DNA of 64,000 nt from Bacteroidales bacterium (GTDB lineage: Bacteria; Bacteroidota; Bacteroidia; Bacteroidales; F082): positions 1 through 64,000 of the forward strand of contig JAKIVD010000018.1 in the NCBI GenBank assembly GCA_021647205.1. The letters are read 5' to 3'. The notes beneath the pieces are model-generated. The model was not told the DNA's origin. It was given only the letters and a program-made list of their open reading frames with translations, and made no database searches. Each line of letters begins with the position of its first letter. Positions within the stretch are counted from its first letter, which is position 1. Shown here one piece after another: positions 50,377 through 59,838 of this stretch. Both the position numbers and the translations under genes were made by a program.

Positions 50377-53300
50377 TTATTGACCACTTAAATATTTCAA
50401 TTGTGCCGACAGTTCAAAATAATCTGCCTGCTGTATTAAATATTCCTGTATGGTAGCGATGGCGGCTTCCATGTTTTGAATAAATTGTATATAGTCGATG
50501 CTGCCGAGGCGATAGGCCAGATTGGCGGCATCCATTTGTTCCTTTGCCAGTGGCAAAGCCTCTTCATTGTAATAATCAAGCACCTCCTGCAGGGCGATGT
50601 AACGGCTCAGGCGTTCGTTGTAGGCGGCATTGAGTTCCAATTGCTTTTGCAAATAGGTTTGCCCGGCAATTTCATAATTAAGCCGGGCTGCTTTGGCGTT
50701 TCCTGATTGTTTGTTGAATATCAGCGGAAGTGAAATTCCGGCCTGCCAACTGTGAAATCCCGACTGCCCGTCGACCGATTGCAAAGCATACGACAAATCG
50801 ACTTTGGGCAGGAATTTTGCTTTCTGGTTTTTCCATCGCGATTCGGCAATCAACGACTGCGTGGCATAAAAATTCATTAGTGGACTTGTTGAAAGAGAAT
50901 CGTCAGGCACAGCGATTTGATAGGTCATCGGCCCGAATTCTTCATCAGCAATATCAAAATCCGACGGAAACAGCAGGTACTGATTCAATAGCTGCAAGGA
51001 TGCCTGGTAATTGCTTTCGGCAGTCCGCTTGTTGACCAGTAACTGTTTGTACTTTGCTGTGGCCGATAAATACTCGATTTTAGAAGTTTGCTGGGTTTGG
51101 TAACGTAGCTCAGCGGCATGTTGAAAATCGGCGTACAGACTGTCGAGTTGTTGGTACAGCACCCATTGGTTTTTGGCATAAAGCGCCCGTGTCCAGGCGA
51201 TACTGACATCACGAATTAACGCATTCAGTGTGAGTTCCTGTTTGACCATGGCCAGGTCTTTTCGCCTTTCGGCCAGCTTATTTTTTGCCGGAACGGCGAA
51301 AATATCAATGTTATTTTGGGAAAAACCGATTTTATTCTGAATACCGGGCAAGCCATTTCCCACCTCCTCTTTTCCTGTAAAAACTGATGTTCTGCCAAAA
51401 TCCCAGGCTGTTGTCTTCAGGGCATGTTGCCGGTCGTATTCCAGTTGTGCGGCTTTCAAAGAAGGATAGTTTTCTTTGGCCCTTTCGATAGCCAATGGCA
51501 GGGTGAAGGTGGTATCTTGTGCCTGCATGTTTCCGGAAAAACCCAGCCCTGCAAAAATCAACACCACGCTAACAACCACCGGGTTCAGGATGCGTTTTCG
51601 GGGCAGGCGTTTTGCTGTTTCAACCCATTTGTATAAAATCGGCAATACAATCAGGGTGAGCAGGGTGGAAGTGAGCATTCCACCGATAACCACTGTTGCC
51701 AGGGGTTGTTGCACTTCGGCACCTGCCGAAGTGGATACGGCCATGGGTAAAAACCCGAGGATATCGGTAGAAGCCGTTAACAATATCGGGCGGATACGCC
51801 GGATGGATGCTTTTCTGATGATTTCATCAATCTGGTATTTGCCCTCGGCTTTTAGTTCGTTGAAGCCGCTGACAAGGACCAGACCATTCAAAACGGCCAC
51901 ACCAAACAGCACGATAAAGCCCACCCCTGCCGAGATGCTAAAGGGCATATCGCGCAGGTAGAGCGAGAATATCCCGCCAACGGCGGCAAAGGGGATGGCA
52001 ATATAAATCATCAAGGTTTGCTTGAAGGATTTGACGGCGAAAAATACCAGCATAAAAATCAGGGCCAGTGCCAGGGGAACTACCAGGCTCAATCGTTTGG
52101 TAGCCCTTTCAAGGTTTTCGAAAGCCCCGCCGTAGCGAATGTAATATCCCGGTGGCAATTCCAGTTTTTTATCCAGTATTTTCTGGATGTCGTGCACCAG
52201 CGATTTGATGTCGCGGTCTTCTACATTAATGCCAACATAAGTCCGCCGGTTGGTATTGTCGCGGCTGATTTGCATGGGGCCGGGCTGGTAACTGATGTCG
52301 GCCACTTCTTTCAGTGGTACCTGGTTGCCATCCGGCAGATCAACATACAAATTCCGAATGTCGTCAATACTTGTGCGGTGTTTTTCATCCAGGCGTACCA
52401 CCAGGTCGAACATCCGCTCACCTTCATAAATACTACCAGCCACACCCCCGCTAAAAGCAGTTTCGACAAGGGTGTTGAGTTCAGTAATATTCAGGCCATA
52501 GCGGCCGAGTTTGTTGCGGTCGTAATGCACAGTAATTTGTGGCAGACCCCGTGTGGCCTCTGCTTTTACCCCGGCCACCCCTTCAACACCGGCCACCAGT
52601 TTGGCAATTTCGGCAGCTTTGTCGGCCAACACATCCAGGTCGTCGCCGTACAATTTGATGGCCACATCTTCACGGATACCGGTCAGCAACTCATTAAAAC
52701 GCATTTCGATGGGCTGGGTAAATTCAAAATTGATGCCCGGCAAAACAGTAACCATTTCCTTCACCTTCTCCACCAATTCGGCTTTGGAGGAAACTTTTGT
52801 CCACTGTTCCTGTGGTTTCAAAATAACAAAAATATCAGCAATATCAAGGGGCATGGGGTCGGTGGGTAAATCGGCCACGCCAATCCGGCTTTGAATGGAT
52901 TCAATTTCATCGGGAAAGTTCCCGATGATAATTTGTTCCAGGCGGGTAGACGCTTTTTTCACTTCGCTGAGCGAGGTACCCGGTTTCAGAAAGGCCTGGA
53001 AAGCAAAATCCCCTTCATCGAGTTGTGGCATAAATTCGGCGCCCATGCGCGAGAATAAAAATCCACCGGCAAGTAATAAAATCAAGGCAATGCCCACAAT
53101 CAGGCGGCCTTTGTGAAGGGCCCAGTCAATAACAGGGGAATAAATATTCTCAAGTTTCCGGATAATTTTATCGCCCCACGACATTTTATCGTTTTTGGGC
53201 GGTTGAAGAAAAGTAGCGGCCATCATGGGAATGTAGGTCAAACAAAGAACTACTACCCCCAAAACAGCAAAACCAAAGGTCATGGCCATGGGCTTAAACA

Positions 53301-54717
53301 TCTTGCCTTCGACACCCTGCAAAGCCATCACCGGAATGAAAACAATAAGAATGATGAGTTGTCCGAAGAAGGCCGCATTCATCATCTTGCTGGCTGATTT
53401 ATAAGCCAGTTCATTTCTTTTGCTGGCCGGGAGCTTGGTGCCGAGCAGTTTTTTCCGGTGCAGGTAAAAAATCATGCTTTCCACAATAATGACTGCCCCG
53501 TCAACGAGTATCCCGAAATCGAGTGCCCCCAAACTCATCAGGTTGGCCCACACGCCGAAAATATGCATCATGATAAAAGCAAACAACAGTGCAAGCGGGA
53601 TGGTTGAAGCTACTATCAGTCCCCCGCGCAGGTTACCGAGGAAAAACACCAATACAAAAATAACGATCAGCGCCCCGATACCGAGGTTTTCGGCAACGGT
53701 TGAAGTGGTACTTCTGATAAGTTTACTGCGGTCGAGAAAGGGCTTGATTTGTACACCCTCAGGTAAAGATTTCTGAATCAAAGCGACCCTTTCTTTCACC
53801 GCTTTGATGACATCATTTGAATTTTCTCCCTTCAGCATCATCACAATACCACCGACGGCTTCACCCTTTCCGTTTTTAGTAAAAGCGCCGTAACGCACAA
53901 AACTGCCAAACTTCACCTCTGCCACATCCCTGATAAAAACCGGCTGCCCGTCGATATTGGCAACCAGTGTGTTATTGATGTCATCCGTTGAACGCATCAA
54001 ACCTTCGCCCCGGATAAAATTGGCCTGGAAGTTTTTTTCGATATAAGCGCCTCCGGTGTTTTGGTTGTTCGATTCGAGGGCATCAAAAATATCAGAGATG
54101 GTCAGCCCCATGCTTCTTAGTTTATCCGGGTTTACTGCCACTTCGTATTGCTTGCCCCTGCCACCAAAGGAGTTTACCTCCACCACACCCGGCAGCATGG
54201 CCATTTGCCGCTTGACAATCCATTCCTGCATGGTACGCAGTTCCATGTCGTCGTAAATGCTGTCGTAACCGGGCTGAACTTCGAGGGTGTACTGGTAAAT
54301 CTCACCCAGACCGGTACTGATGGGGGCCATAAATGGTTCGCCAAAACCTTCCGGTATTTTGTCTTTTACTTCGGCCAGGGCCTCGCTCACCAGTTGCCGC
54401 GGAAGGTAAGTACCCGCATCATCTTTAAAAACGATGGTAACCACAGAAAGGCCAAAACGCGAAACGCTCCGTATTTCCGTCACATCGGGCAGGTTGGCAA
54501 CGGCCAGTTCCACCTGGTAGGTAACAAATTGCTCGATGTCTTCCGTTCCCAGGTTGGGCGCCGTGGTAATCACCAAAACCTGGTTGTTGGTGATGTCGGG
54601 GACAGCATCGAGCGGTACTTTGGTCATGGAATAAAACCCGCCGATAATCAGGCCGATGGTTAGCAGCCAGATGAGGGCCTTATTTTTTATTGAGAAGGAT
54701 ATAATACTGTTAATCAT
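50377..54717 (-). CDS. czcA: CzcA RND pump fused to a TolC-like channel
   Basis: A 1446-residue fusion. Residues 1 to about 1035 are a heavy-metal RND transporter (DAVPDITNNQVLV near 40, GILVDGAVIIVES near 405, a second helix set near 880-1030). Residues about 1055-1446 are a TolC-type outer-membrane channel domain, beginning with a signal-like stretch (VVVSVVLIFAGLGFSGNMQAQ) then LPLAIERAKENYPSLKAAQLE. That inner stretch suggests either a processed junction or translocation of a joined protein. Such fusions are known in Bacteroidota. With czcB it forms a complete Zn/Cd/Co-type pump. Confidence 0.92.
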   Translation of the reverse strand: MINSIISFSIKNKALIWLLTIGLIIGGFYSMTKVPLDAVPDITNNQVLVITTAPNLGTEDIEQFVTYQVELAVANLPDVTEIRSVSRFGLSVVTIVFKDDAGTYLPRQLVSEALAEVKDKIPEGFGEPFMAPISTGLGEIYQYTLEVQPGYDSIYDDMELRTMQEWIVKRQMAMLPGVVEVNSFGGRGKQYEVAVNPDKLRSMGLTISDIFDALESNNQNTGGAYIEKNFQANFIRGEGLMRSTDDINNTLVANIDGQPVFIRDVAEVKFGSFVRYGAFTKNGKGEAVGGIVMMLKGENSNDVIKAVKERVALIQKSLPEGVQIKPFLDRSKLIRSTTSTVAENLGIGALIVIFVLVFFLGNLRGGLIVASTIPLALLFAFIMMHIFGVWANLMSLGALDFGILVDGAVIIVESMIFYLHRKKLLGTKLPASKRNELAYKSASKMMNAAFFGQLIILIVFIPVMALQGVEGKMFKPMAMTFGFAVLGVVVLCLTYIPMMAATFLQPPKNDKMSWGDKIIRKLENIYSPVIDWALHKGRLIVGIALILLLAGGFLFSRMGAEFMPQLDEGDFAFQAFLKPGTSLSEVKKASTRLEQIIIGNFPDEIESIQSRIGVADLPTDPMPLDIADIFVILKPQEQWTKVSSKAELVEKVKEMVTVLPGINFEFTQPIEMRFNELLTGIREDVAIKLYGDDLDVLADKAAEIAKLVAGVEGVAGVKAEATRGLPQITVHYDRNKLGRYGLNITELNTLVETAFSGGVAGSIYEGERMFDLVVRLDEKHRTSIDDIRNLYVDLPDGNQVPLKEVADISYQPGPMQISRDNTNRRTYVGINVEDRDIKSLVHDIQKILDKKLELPPGYYIRYGGAFENLERATKRLSLVVPLALALIFMLVFFAVKSFKQTLMIYIAIPFAAVGGIFSLYLRDMPFSISAGVGFIVLFGVAVLNGLVLVSGFNELKAEGKYQIDEIIRKASIRRIRPILLTASTDILGFLPMAVSTSAGAEVQQPLATVVIGGMLTSTLLTLIVLPILYKWVETAKRLPRKRILNPVVVSVVLIFAGLGFSGNMQAQDTTFTLPLAIERAKENYPSLKAAQLEYDRQHALKTTAWDFGRTSVFTGKEEVGNGLPGIQNKIGFSQNNIDIFAVPAKNKLAERRKDLAMVKQELTLNALIRDVSIAWTRALYAKNQWVLYQQLDSLYADFQHAAELRYQTQQTSKIEYLSATAKYKQLLVNKRTAESNYQASLQLLNQYLLFPSDFDIADEEFGPMTYQIAVPDDSLSTSPLMNFYATQSLIAESRWKNQKAKFLPKVDLSYALQSVDGQSGFHSWQAGISLPLIFNKQSGNAKAARLNYEIAGQTYLQKQLELNAAYNERLSRYIALQEVLDYYNEEALPLAKEQMDAANLAYRLGSIDYIQFIQNMEAAIATIQEYLIQQADYFELSAQLKYLSGQ

Positions 54718-54849
54718 ATCTTTGATTTAATTGCAAATAACTTTGTTGAATTGTCATGTCGACGGGAAGGGTTTCCCTAAAAAATATACTTGTACACCAT
54801 CTCCGGCAGCCAAAAACTGCAGCAGAAAAAGAAATGTAAACAAGTTAAG

Positions 54850-55251
54850 TTAGGCCTGAAACGGTGAGCCGCGGGTGGGGGAATTTTTCAGAAAAACCTT
54901 TTCAGGAGGATGTTGTTCTCTATGGGAAATAGGTATTCCTGAAAAAGAATTTTCAGCCAGCGAAAGTTGCAAATCACTTTCAAGAATAAAGGCCGAAAAA
55001 TTATACGAAATAGAAATATTGCTAATCGAAACTCCTGTAGTAACAATTACCAAATCGTTAAAAGCATGACAATGGGCAGGTATGTTTTCCGGTGGTTCAT
55101 CAGTATGGTTTTCCTGTTGATGGTGCCCGAAAACAGAATCAAAATGATGGTGGTGCGGGGTTATCCCATGCGCAAAAAACATCAGGCCAGTGAGCCAGAT
55201 AAAAAGCAATTGGATCTTATTTGTTCTTTTTTGCATTGCGAATGATTCCAT
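54850..55251 (-). CDS. Small His-rich exported protein
   Basis: A 133-residue protein with an N-terminal hydrophobic helix (about 13-30) followed by TPHHHHFDSVFGHHQQENH, likely metal ligands, then a beta-rich part and a Pro-rich end. No family is sure; short proteins of this kind often start RND metal-pump operons in Bacteroidota. It lies 132 bases before the CzcA fusion and directly after the zinc-type promoter. Either ATG 55251 or 55236 may be the start. Confidence 0.65.
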   Translation of the reverse strand: MESFAMQKRTNKIQLLFIWLTGLMFFAHGITPHHHHFDSVFGHHQQENHTDEPPENIPAHCHAFNDLVIVTTGVSISNISISYNFSAFILESDLQLSLAENSFSGIPISHREQHPPEKVFLKNSPTRGSPFQA

Positions 55252-55270
55252 CAATTTTGAAACTCAGTGG

Positions 55271-55305
55271 CAAAAATAAACATTAAGTAATGCAACCGGG
55301 TTGCA
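55271..55305 (-). promoter_or_regulatory. Zinc-type promoter with 15-bp palindrome (RND operon)
   Basis: The -7 box TATTTTTG (55271-55278, minus) lies 12 bp from the palindrome TGCAACCGGGTTGCA (55291-55305). It stands between the Fur-family gene and the pump operon. Confidence 0.74.
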
Positions 55306-55349
55306 AAGATTGGTTGGCTGCGGGCCGGGTGATGGGGCGAGGATGTTGT

Positions 55350-55760
55350 TTATTCGCAATTCGCACAAATCCCCTGCACTACCATGTTCACACTTTCCAG
55401 CGAAAAATCTTTGGGCAGGCTGATGGATGGCACGGGAATTTCGTGCAGGCAGTAGGTCTTGTTGCATTTTGTGCAATGAAAATGTACATGAAGGTCTTCG
55501 ACTTCGCAGGAACATTTTTCGAGGCACAGCGCATATTTTACGGGGCCGGAACCGTCATCAATGCTGTGGATGAGTTTTCGTTCCTCAAAAGTTTTTAATG
55601 TACGGTACAGCGTTGCTTTGTCGGCTTTCTCAAACCTCTTTTCGAGTTCCGGCAAACTGATGGCAGTTTCTTCTTCGGTAAGTACCTCCAACACCAGCTC
55701 GCGCATGGCGGTGGGTTTGATGTTTCTTTTAATAAGTTGCCGGTCGTTGCTCTTTTTCAT
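55350..55760 (-). CDS. Fur-family metal regulator
   Basis: A 136-residue Fur-superfamily repressor. Residues about 10-85 are the winged-helix DNA-binding part (ISLPELEKRFEKADKATLYRTL). The C-terminal half has HVHFHCTKCNKTYCL and GICANCE, giving the two CxxC pairs of the structural zinc site, and His-rich regulatory ligands. Its place beside a zinc-type efflux operon suggests a Zur-like sensor that acts on the three palindromes at 46352, 48518 and 55291. Zur acting on efflux genes is known in Xanthomonas and Streptomyces. Metal and direction of control are inferred. Confidence 0.9.
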   Translation of the reverse strand: MKKSNDRQLIKRNIKPTAMRELVLEVLTEEETAISLPELEKRFEKADKATLYRTLKTFEERKLIHSIDDGSGPVKYALCLEKCSCEVEDLHVHFHCTKCNKTYCLHEIPVPSISLPKDFSLESVNMVVQGICANCE

Positions 55761-56189
55761 ACGAAAAACCCTAAGTTGAAAAATCTCTCAAAATTACTCA
55801 ATATCTTTGCTGTTTTACACCCCCTGAATTACACGGGTCATCCAAATTGTATAGTTATTTTTCAATATGTTAGGTGGTTTTTTCAGGGGCGAATATGTAT
55901 ATTTACAACTGATTGCGGCAGGCGGGGTTAAGTATTGTTGAAGCCTATTATTATAATTTCAATTTACTTTTCCTTTCCTTAAACTTACCGCAACAAACCA
56001 ACCTTCATAACAATTTTTTATTCGCGCATTAGCGGTCATTAAACGCCATCAGTATTTCTGTTTTCCAAAAAACTCAAAAACGCTTCAAATAAGTATGTAA
56101 AAGTAGAATAAGTTTTAATTAAAACCTGTTATTTTGCAAAACCAAAATGCAATTCATCAATTTCGTTAAACCCTTAAACTGTTTCGCCC
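55761..56189. other. Intergenic region with purH leader
   Basis: No gene larger than a short leader is seen. A TTATTTTG box at 56129-56136 is a likely -7 element for purH. An ATG at 56147 opens an 18-codon frame (MQFINFVKPLNCFALEKN) whose stop (56201-56203) overlaps the purH start. Confidence 0.5.
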
Positions 56190-57704
56190 TTGAAAAAAAT
56201 TGAAAACGCATTAATCTCGGTTTATAACAAAGACGGCCTGGTGCCTGTTTTAAAGAAACTGAACAGGCTCGGAATCAAAATATACTCGACCGGTGGAACA
56301 CACCGTTTTATTGAAGAACAGGGTTTTGAAGCCCAAACGGTCGAGTCGCTGACTTCCTATCCATCCATCCTTGGTGGCCGGGTAAAGACCCTGCACCCCA
56401 AGGTATTTGGTGGTATTTTGGCCCGCAGGGAAAATACTGATGACTGCAGACAACTGGAAGAATACGGTATTCCTTCTTTCGACCTGATAATTGTCGATCT
56501 GTACCCTTTTGAAGAAACACTTTCCGCGGGAAATTCCACTGAAGAAATAATTGAGAAAATTGATATCGGTGGCATTTCTTTGATTCGTGCAGCAGCAAAA
56601 AATTACAGCGATGTGCTGGTGGTGCCGTCTTCGGACTTGTATGGTAGGTTACTGGAAATACTCGGGAACAATAATGGTTCGTCTGCTTTGGAAGAGCGAA
56701 AATATTTTGCAGCACAGGCTTTCAACATCAGCTCGCATTACGACACCGCTATTTTTAACTGGATGAACCCCGGTAACATAAAAGTTTTTAAACAAAGTAA
56801 AGGTGATGAAAATGTATTGAGGTACGGGGAAAACCCTCACCAGCAGGGACTGTTTTACGGCCGGTTGGACGAGGTGTTTACGCAACTTCACGGCAAAGCC
56901 ATTTCTTACAACAACCTGCTGGACCTCGATGCGGCCATCAACCTGATCGGAGATTTTGATGAAACCACTTTTGCCGTCATCAAACACAACAATGCCTGCG
57001 GACTGGCGTCGCGTGAAAGCTTGTTGCATGCCTGGAAAGACGCGTTGGCCGGAGATCCAATTTCTGCTTTTGGCGGGGTTTTGGTGACCAACCGTGTGGT
57101 GGACAAAGCAACAGCAGACGAAATCAATAAAATCTTTTTCGAAATTATTCTTGCCCCTGGCTACAAAGAGGATGCCCTGGAAGTGCTCCGAAAAAAAAAG
57201 AACCGTATTATCCTGAAAAAGAAAGGCTATGATTTTCCCGGAAAACAATTCCGTTCGCTTTTGAACGGCATACTTGTTCAGGAAAAAGACAGGGCCACCG
57301 AAACAGCGGGGCAACTCAATTGTGTAACAACAGCAACACCTTCGGCCCGACAAACCGAAGACCTGCTTTTTGCCAACAAACTTGTCAAACACACCAAGTC
57401 GAACACCATCGTTTTGGCAAAGAACAAACAGCTTGTCGGATCGGGGACCGGACAAACATCGCGTGTTGATGCCCTGAAACAAGCCATCGAAAAAGCCCGG
57501 CATTTTAAACTGGAACTTGCGGGGGCCGTGATGGCTTCCGATGCGTTTTTCCCCTTTGCCGATTCGGTTGAAATTGCCGGTAATGCCGGTATTAAGGCTG
57601 TGATTCAACCCGGCGGCTCCATCCGTGACAAAGACTCGATCAGCTATTGCGATGCCCACGGCCTGGCCATGGTCTTTACCGGAATCAGACATTTTAAACA
57701 TTAA
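56190..57704 (+). CDS. purH: PurH: AICAR formyltransferase/IMP cyclohydrolase
   Basis: A 504-residue bifunctional enzyme for the last two steps of IMP synthesis. The N-terminal MGS-like IMP cyclohydrolase part (about 1-150) has ALISVYNKDGL, KIYSTGGTHRFI and GGRVKTLHPKVFGG. The AICAR transformylase part has RYGENPHQQG, AVIKHNNACGLAS and ASDAFFPFADSVE. The start is TTG: it is the only start codon that gives the conserved N terminus. A short leader frame overlaps it in another frame. Confidence 0.96.
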   Translation: MKKIENALISVYNKDGLVPVLKKLNRLGIKIYSTGGTHRFIEEQGFEAQTVESLTSYPSILGGRVKTLHPKVFGGILARRENTDDCRQLEEYGIPSFDLIIVDLYPFEETLSAGNSTEEIIEKIDIGGISLIRAAAKNYSDVLVVPSSDLYGRLLEILGNNNGSSALEERKYFAAQAFNISSHYDTAIFNWMNPGNIKVFKQSKGDENVLRYGENPHQQGLFYGRLDEVFTQLHGKAISYNNLLDLDAAINLIGDFDETTFAVIKHNNACGLASRESLLHAWKDALAGDPISAFGGVLVTNRVVDKATADEINKIFFEIILAPGYKEDALEVLRKKKNRIILKKKGYDFPGKQFRSLLNGILVQEKDRATETAGQLNCVTTATPSARQTEDLLFANKLVKHTKSNTIVLAKNKQLVGSGTGQTSRVDALKQAIEKARHFKLELAGAVMASDAFFPFADSVEIAGNAGIKAVIQPGGSIRDKDSISYCDAHGLAMVFTGIRHFKH

Positions 57705-57763
57705 TTAATACGTTACAAGGGCCTAAACGCCGGAATCTGAAACACCCGTTTTCTTCTGTTGCA

Positions 57764-57811
57764 AAGTGGAAAAACCGAAGATTTCCACTTCAAAGATTTT
57801 TCGTATTTTCG
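57764..57811 (+). promoter_or_regulatory. purH 3' hairpin and mreB promoter
   Basis: Arms AAGTGGAAA/TTTCCACTT (57764-57790) form a hairpin 60 bases past purH. Just after it, TATTTTCG (57804-57811) is a -7-like box 27 bases before the mreB ATG. Confidence 0.5.
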
Positions 57812-57838
57812 TCCGTTAAGAAATGAGGTAAGATAAAT

Positions 57839-58861
57839 ATGGGACTGTTTTCATTTTTAACCAAGGAAATTGCCATCGACCTGGGCACGGCCAACACCAT
57901 TATTATTTTCAATGACAAGGTAGTGGTTGACGAGCCGTCGATTGTGGCCATTGAAAGAAATACGGGACGCATTATTGCTGTGGGAAAAAGGGCACAAATG
58001 ATGCACGGCAAAACGCATGAAAACATCAAAACCATTCGCCCCTTGCGCGACGGTGTCATAGCTGATTTTGAATCTGCGGAGTTTATGATCCGCGAAATGA
58101 TTAAAATGATCGGTATCAAATCGGCCTTGTTTACCCCTTCTTTACGGATGGTTATTTGTATCCCTTCGGGTATAACGGGCGTTGAAGAACGGGCTGTTAA
58201 AGATTCGGCCATGCAGGCCGGGGCAAAGGATATCCGGCTGATTCACGAGCCCATGGCTGCTGCTATCGGGATTGGTATCGACGTGCTGGAACCCACCGGG
58301 AACATGATCATTGATATCGGGGGCGGTACCTGCGAAATTGCCGTGATTGCCCTGGGTGGCATTGTCAACAATACATCCATCCGCATTGCCGGGGATGATT
58401 TCAATGCCGACATTGAAGAATACATGCGCAAGGAACACAATATTACCATCGGTGAACGCACTTCAGAACGGATTAAAATTGAAGTGGGGGCAGCCATTAC
58501 CGAGCTTGACAACCCGCCCGACGATTATGAGGTGCTGGGCAGGGACATGCTCACGGGTATCCCCAAGGGCATTTTGGTGAACTACAAAGAAATTGCCAAT
58601 TGCCTCGATAAATCTATTTCGAAAATTGAAACCGCAGTAATGAACGCCCTGGAGAACACACCCCCGGAACTGTCAGCCGATATTTACCGTACAGGCATCT
58701 ACCTTGCCGGAGGGGGTTCCATGCTCAGGGGGCTCGACAAAAGGATTAACCAAAAAACAAAACTGGCCGTCCATGTGGCCGAAGACCCGCTTAGGGCCGT
58801 TGCCAGGGGAACCGGCATTGCACTTAAGAATTTTGAGAAGTTTCCTTTCCTTATCAAATAA
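57839..58861 (+). CDS. mreB: MreB, rod-shape actin homologue
   Basis: A 340-residue bacterial actin that organises side-wall peptidoglycan synthesis under the inner membrane. The phosphate-1 motif IAIDLGTANTIIIF is near the start, HEPMAAAIGIG near 135-145, IDIGGGTCEIAVIA near 155-170, and the adenosine motif LAGGGSMLRG near 285-294. Length is normal. It heads the set mreB-mreC-mreD on the plus strand. Confidence 0.97.
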   Translation: MGLFSFLTKEIAIDLGTANTIIIFNDKVVVDEPSIVAIERNTGRIIAVGKRAQMMHGKTHENIKTIRPLRDGVIADFESAEFMIREMIKMIGIKSALFTPSLRMVICIPSGITGVEERAVKDSAMQAGAKDIRLIHEPMAAAIGIGIDVLEPTGNMIIDIGGGTCEIAVIALGGIVNNTSIRIAGDDFNADIEEYMRKEHNITIGERTSERIKIEVGAAITELDNPPDDYEVLGRDMLTGIPKGILVNYKEIANCLDKSISKIETAVMNALENTPPELSADIYRTGIYLAGGGSMLRGLDKRINQKTKLAVHVAEDPLRAVARGTGIALKNFEKFPFLIK

Positions 58862-58902
58862 AGGAAACCGTCAGTACCCGTTAAAATGTAATTTTTCTCC
58901 GC

Positions 58903-59715
58903 ATGTACAACCTCTTGGCCTTTTTTTGGAAGTACCGGTTCTTTGCGTTTTTTGTACTGCTTGAAGTTGTTTCGTTATGGTTGCTGTCCAACAGCTATTC
59001 CTACCATAAATCCCTCCGTTTTAATGCGGTAAACGATGCCACCGGAAACCTTTTCAGCAGTTACAATAATGTGGCCTCTTATTTTTCGCTGAGAAAAGAA
59101 AATGAAAAACTACTGGCTGAAAATGCTTTGCTGAGAAACAGCCTCCCTTCTTCATTTTTAATAACCGACACTGCCTTCACATTTACCGACAGCCTGTACC
59201 ACTACCTGCCGGCCCGGGTGCTAAGCAACAGCGTAAATAAACGAAACAATTTTATACTCGTCAACAAAGGTTGGGTGCATGGCGTTGAAAAAGAAATGGG
59301 GGTTATTTCGGGACAGGGCATCGCAGGGATTGTGATTGGGACTTCGAAACATTACTCCAGTATCATGTCTGTTTTGCACCAAAACTCAAGAATCAGCGGA
59401 CGGATTAAAAAAAACAAGCAATTGGTGACCGTTGTCTGGAATGGGCAGAATTATTCTGAAGGCCTGGTCAGTGATATCCCGTCGCATATTCGTTTACAGC
59501 GCGGTGACACTATTGTTACCAGCGGAAATTCTTTGATTTTTCCGGAAGGCATTGTTATCGGTACGGTAACAGAACAAAGAATTCCTGAAAACAAAAGCCT
59601 TGGGGAAGCGACGCTTGTGTTTGGTACTGATTTTAATGGCCTGCAGCATGTGTACCTGATTAAAAACAAAATGAAACCCGAACAGGATTCGTTGGTAAAT
59701 GGGTATTTAAATTAA
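58903..59715 (+). CDS. mreC: MreC, rod-shape protein
   Basis: A 270-residue periplasmic partner of MreB: one N-terminal helix (about 10-30), a coiled coil (about 60-85), then two beta-barrel-like halves (GWVHGVEKEMGVIS, SDIPSHIRLQRGDTIVTSG). It follows mreB by 41 bases and should be co-transcribed. Confidence 0.94.
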   Translation: MYNLLAFFWKYRFFAFFVLLEVVSLWLLSNSYSYHKSLRFNAVNDATGNLFSSYNNVASYFSLRKENEKLLAENALLRNSLPSSFLITDTAFTFTDSLYHYLPARVLSNSVNKRNNFILVNKGWVHGVEKEMGVISGQGIAGIVIGTSKHYSSIMSVLHQNSRISGRIKKNKQLVTVVWNGQNYSEGLVSDIPSHIRLQRGDTIVTSGNSLIFPEGIVIGTVTEQRIPENKSLGEATLVFGTDFNGLQHVYLIKNKMKPEQDSLVNGYLN

Positions 59716-59744
59716 TTTGAAAATGTGGAAATTTGAAAATGTGG
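59714..59744. repeat. Tandem 16-bp repeat
   Basis: AATTTGAAAATGTGG occurs twice (59714-59728, 59730-59744) between mreC and mreD. Similar simple repeats are common in Bacteroidota intergenic DNA. Confidence 0.65.
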
Positions 59745-59779
59745 TAAATAGCGTTCGGTCAGGGAAAGATGCTGCCTGC

Positions 59780-59830
59780 ATTTTAAGTACCCCGAACACA
59801 CCAAGTACTCAAGCCATTTTAAGTACTCAA
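59780..59830. repeat. AAGTACTC-type short repeats
   Basis: ATTTTAAGTAC, CCAAGTACTCAAG and CATTTTAAGTACTCAA follow one another upstream of mreD. The unit resembles that at 16086-16148. Confidence 0.55.
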
Positions 59831-59838
59831 TTTATACC

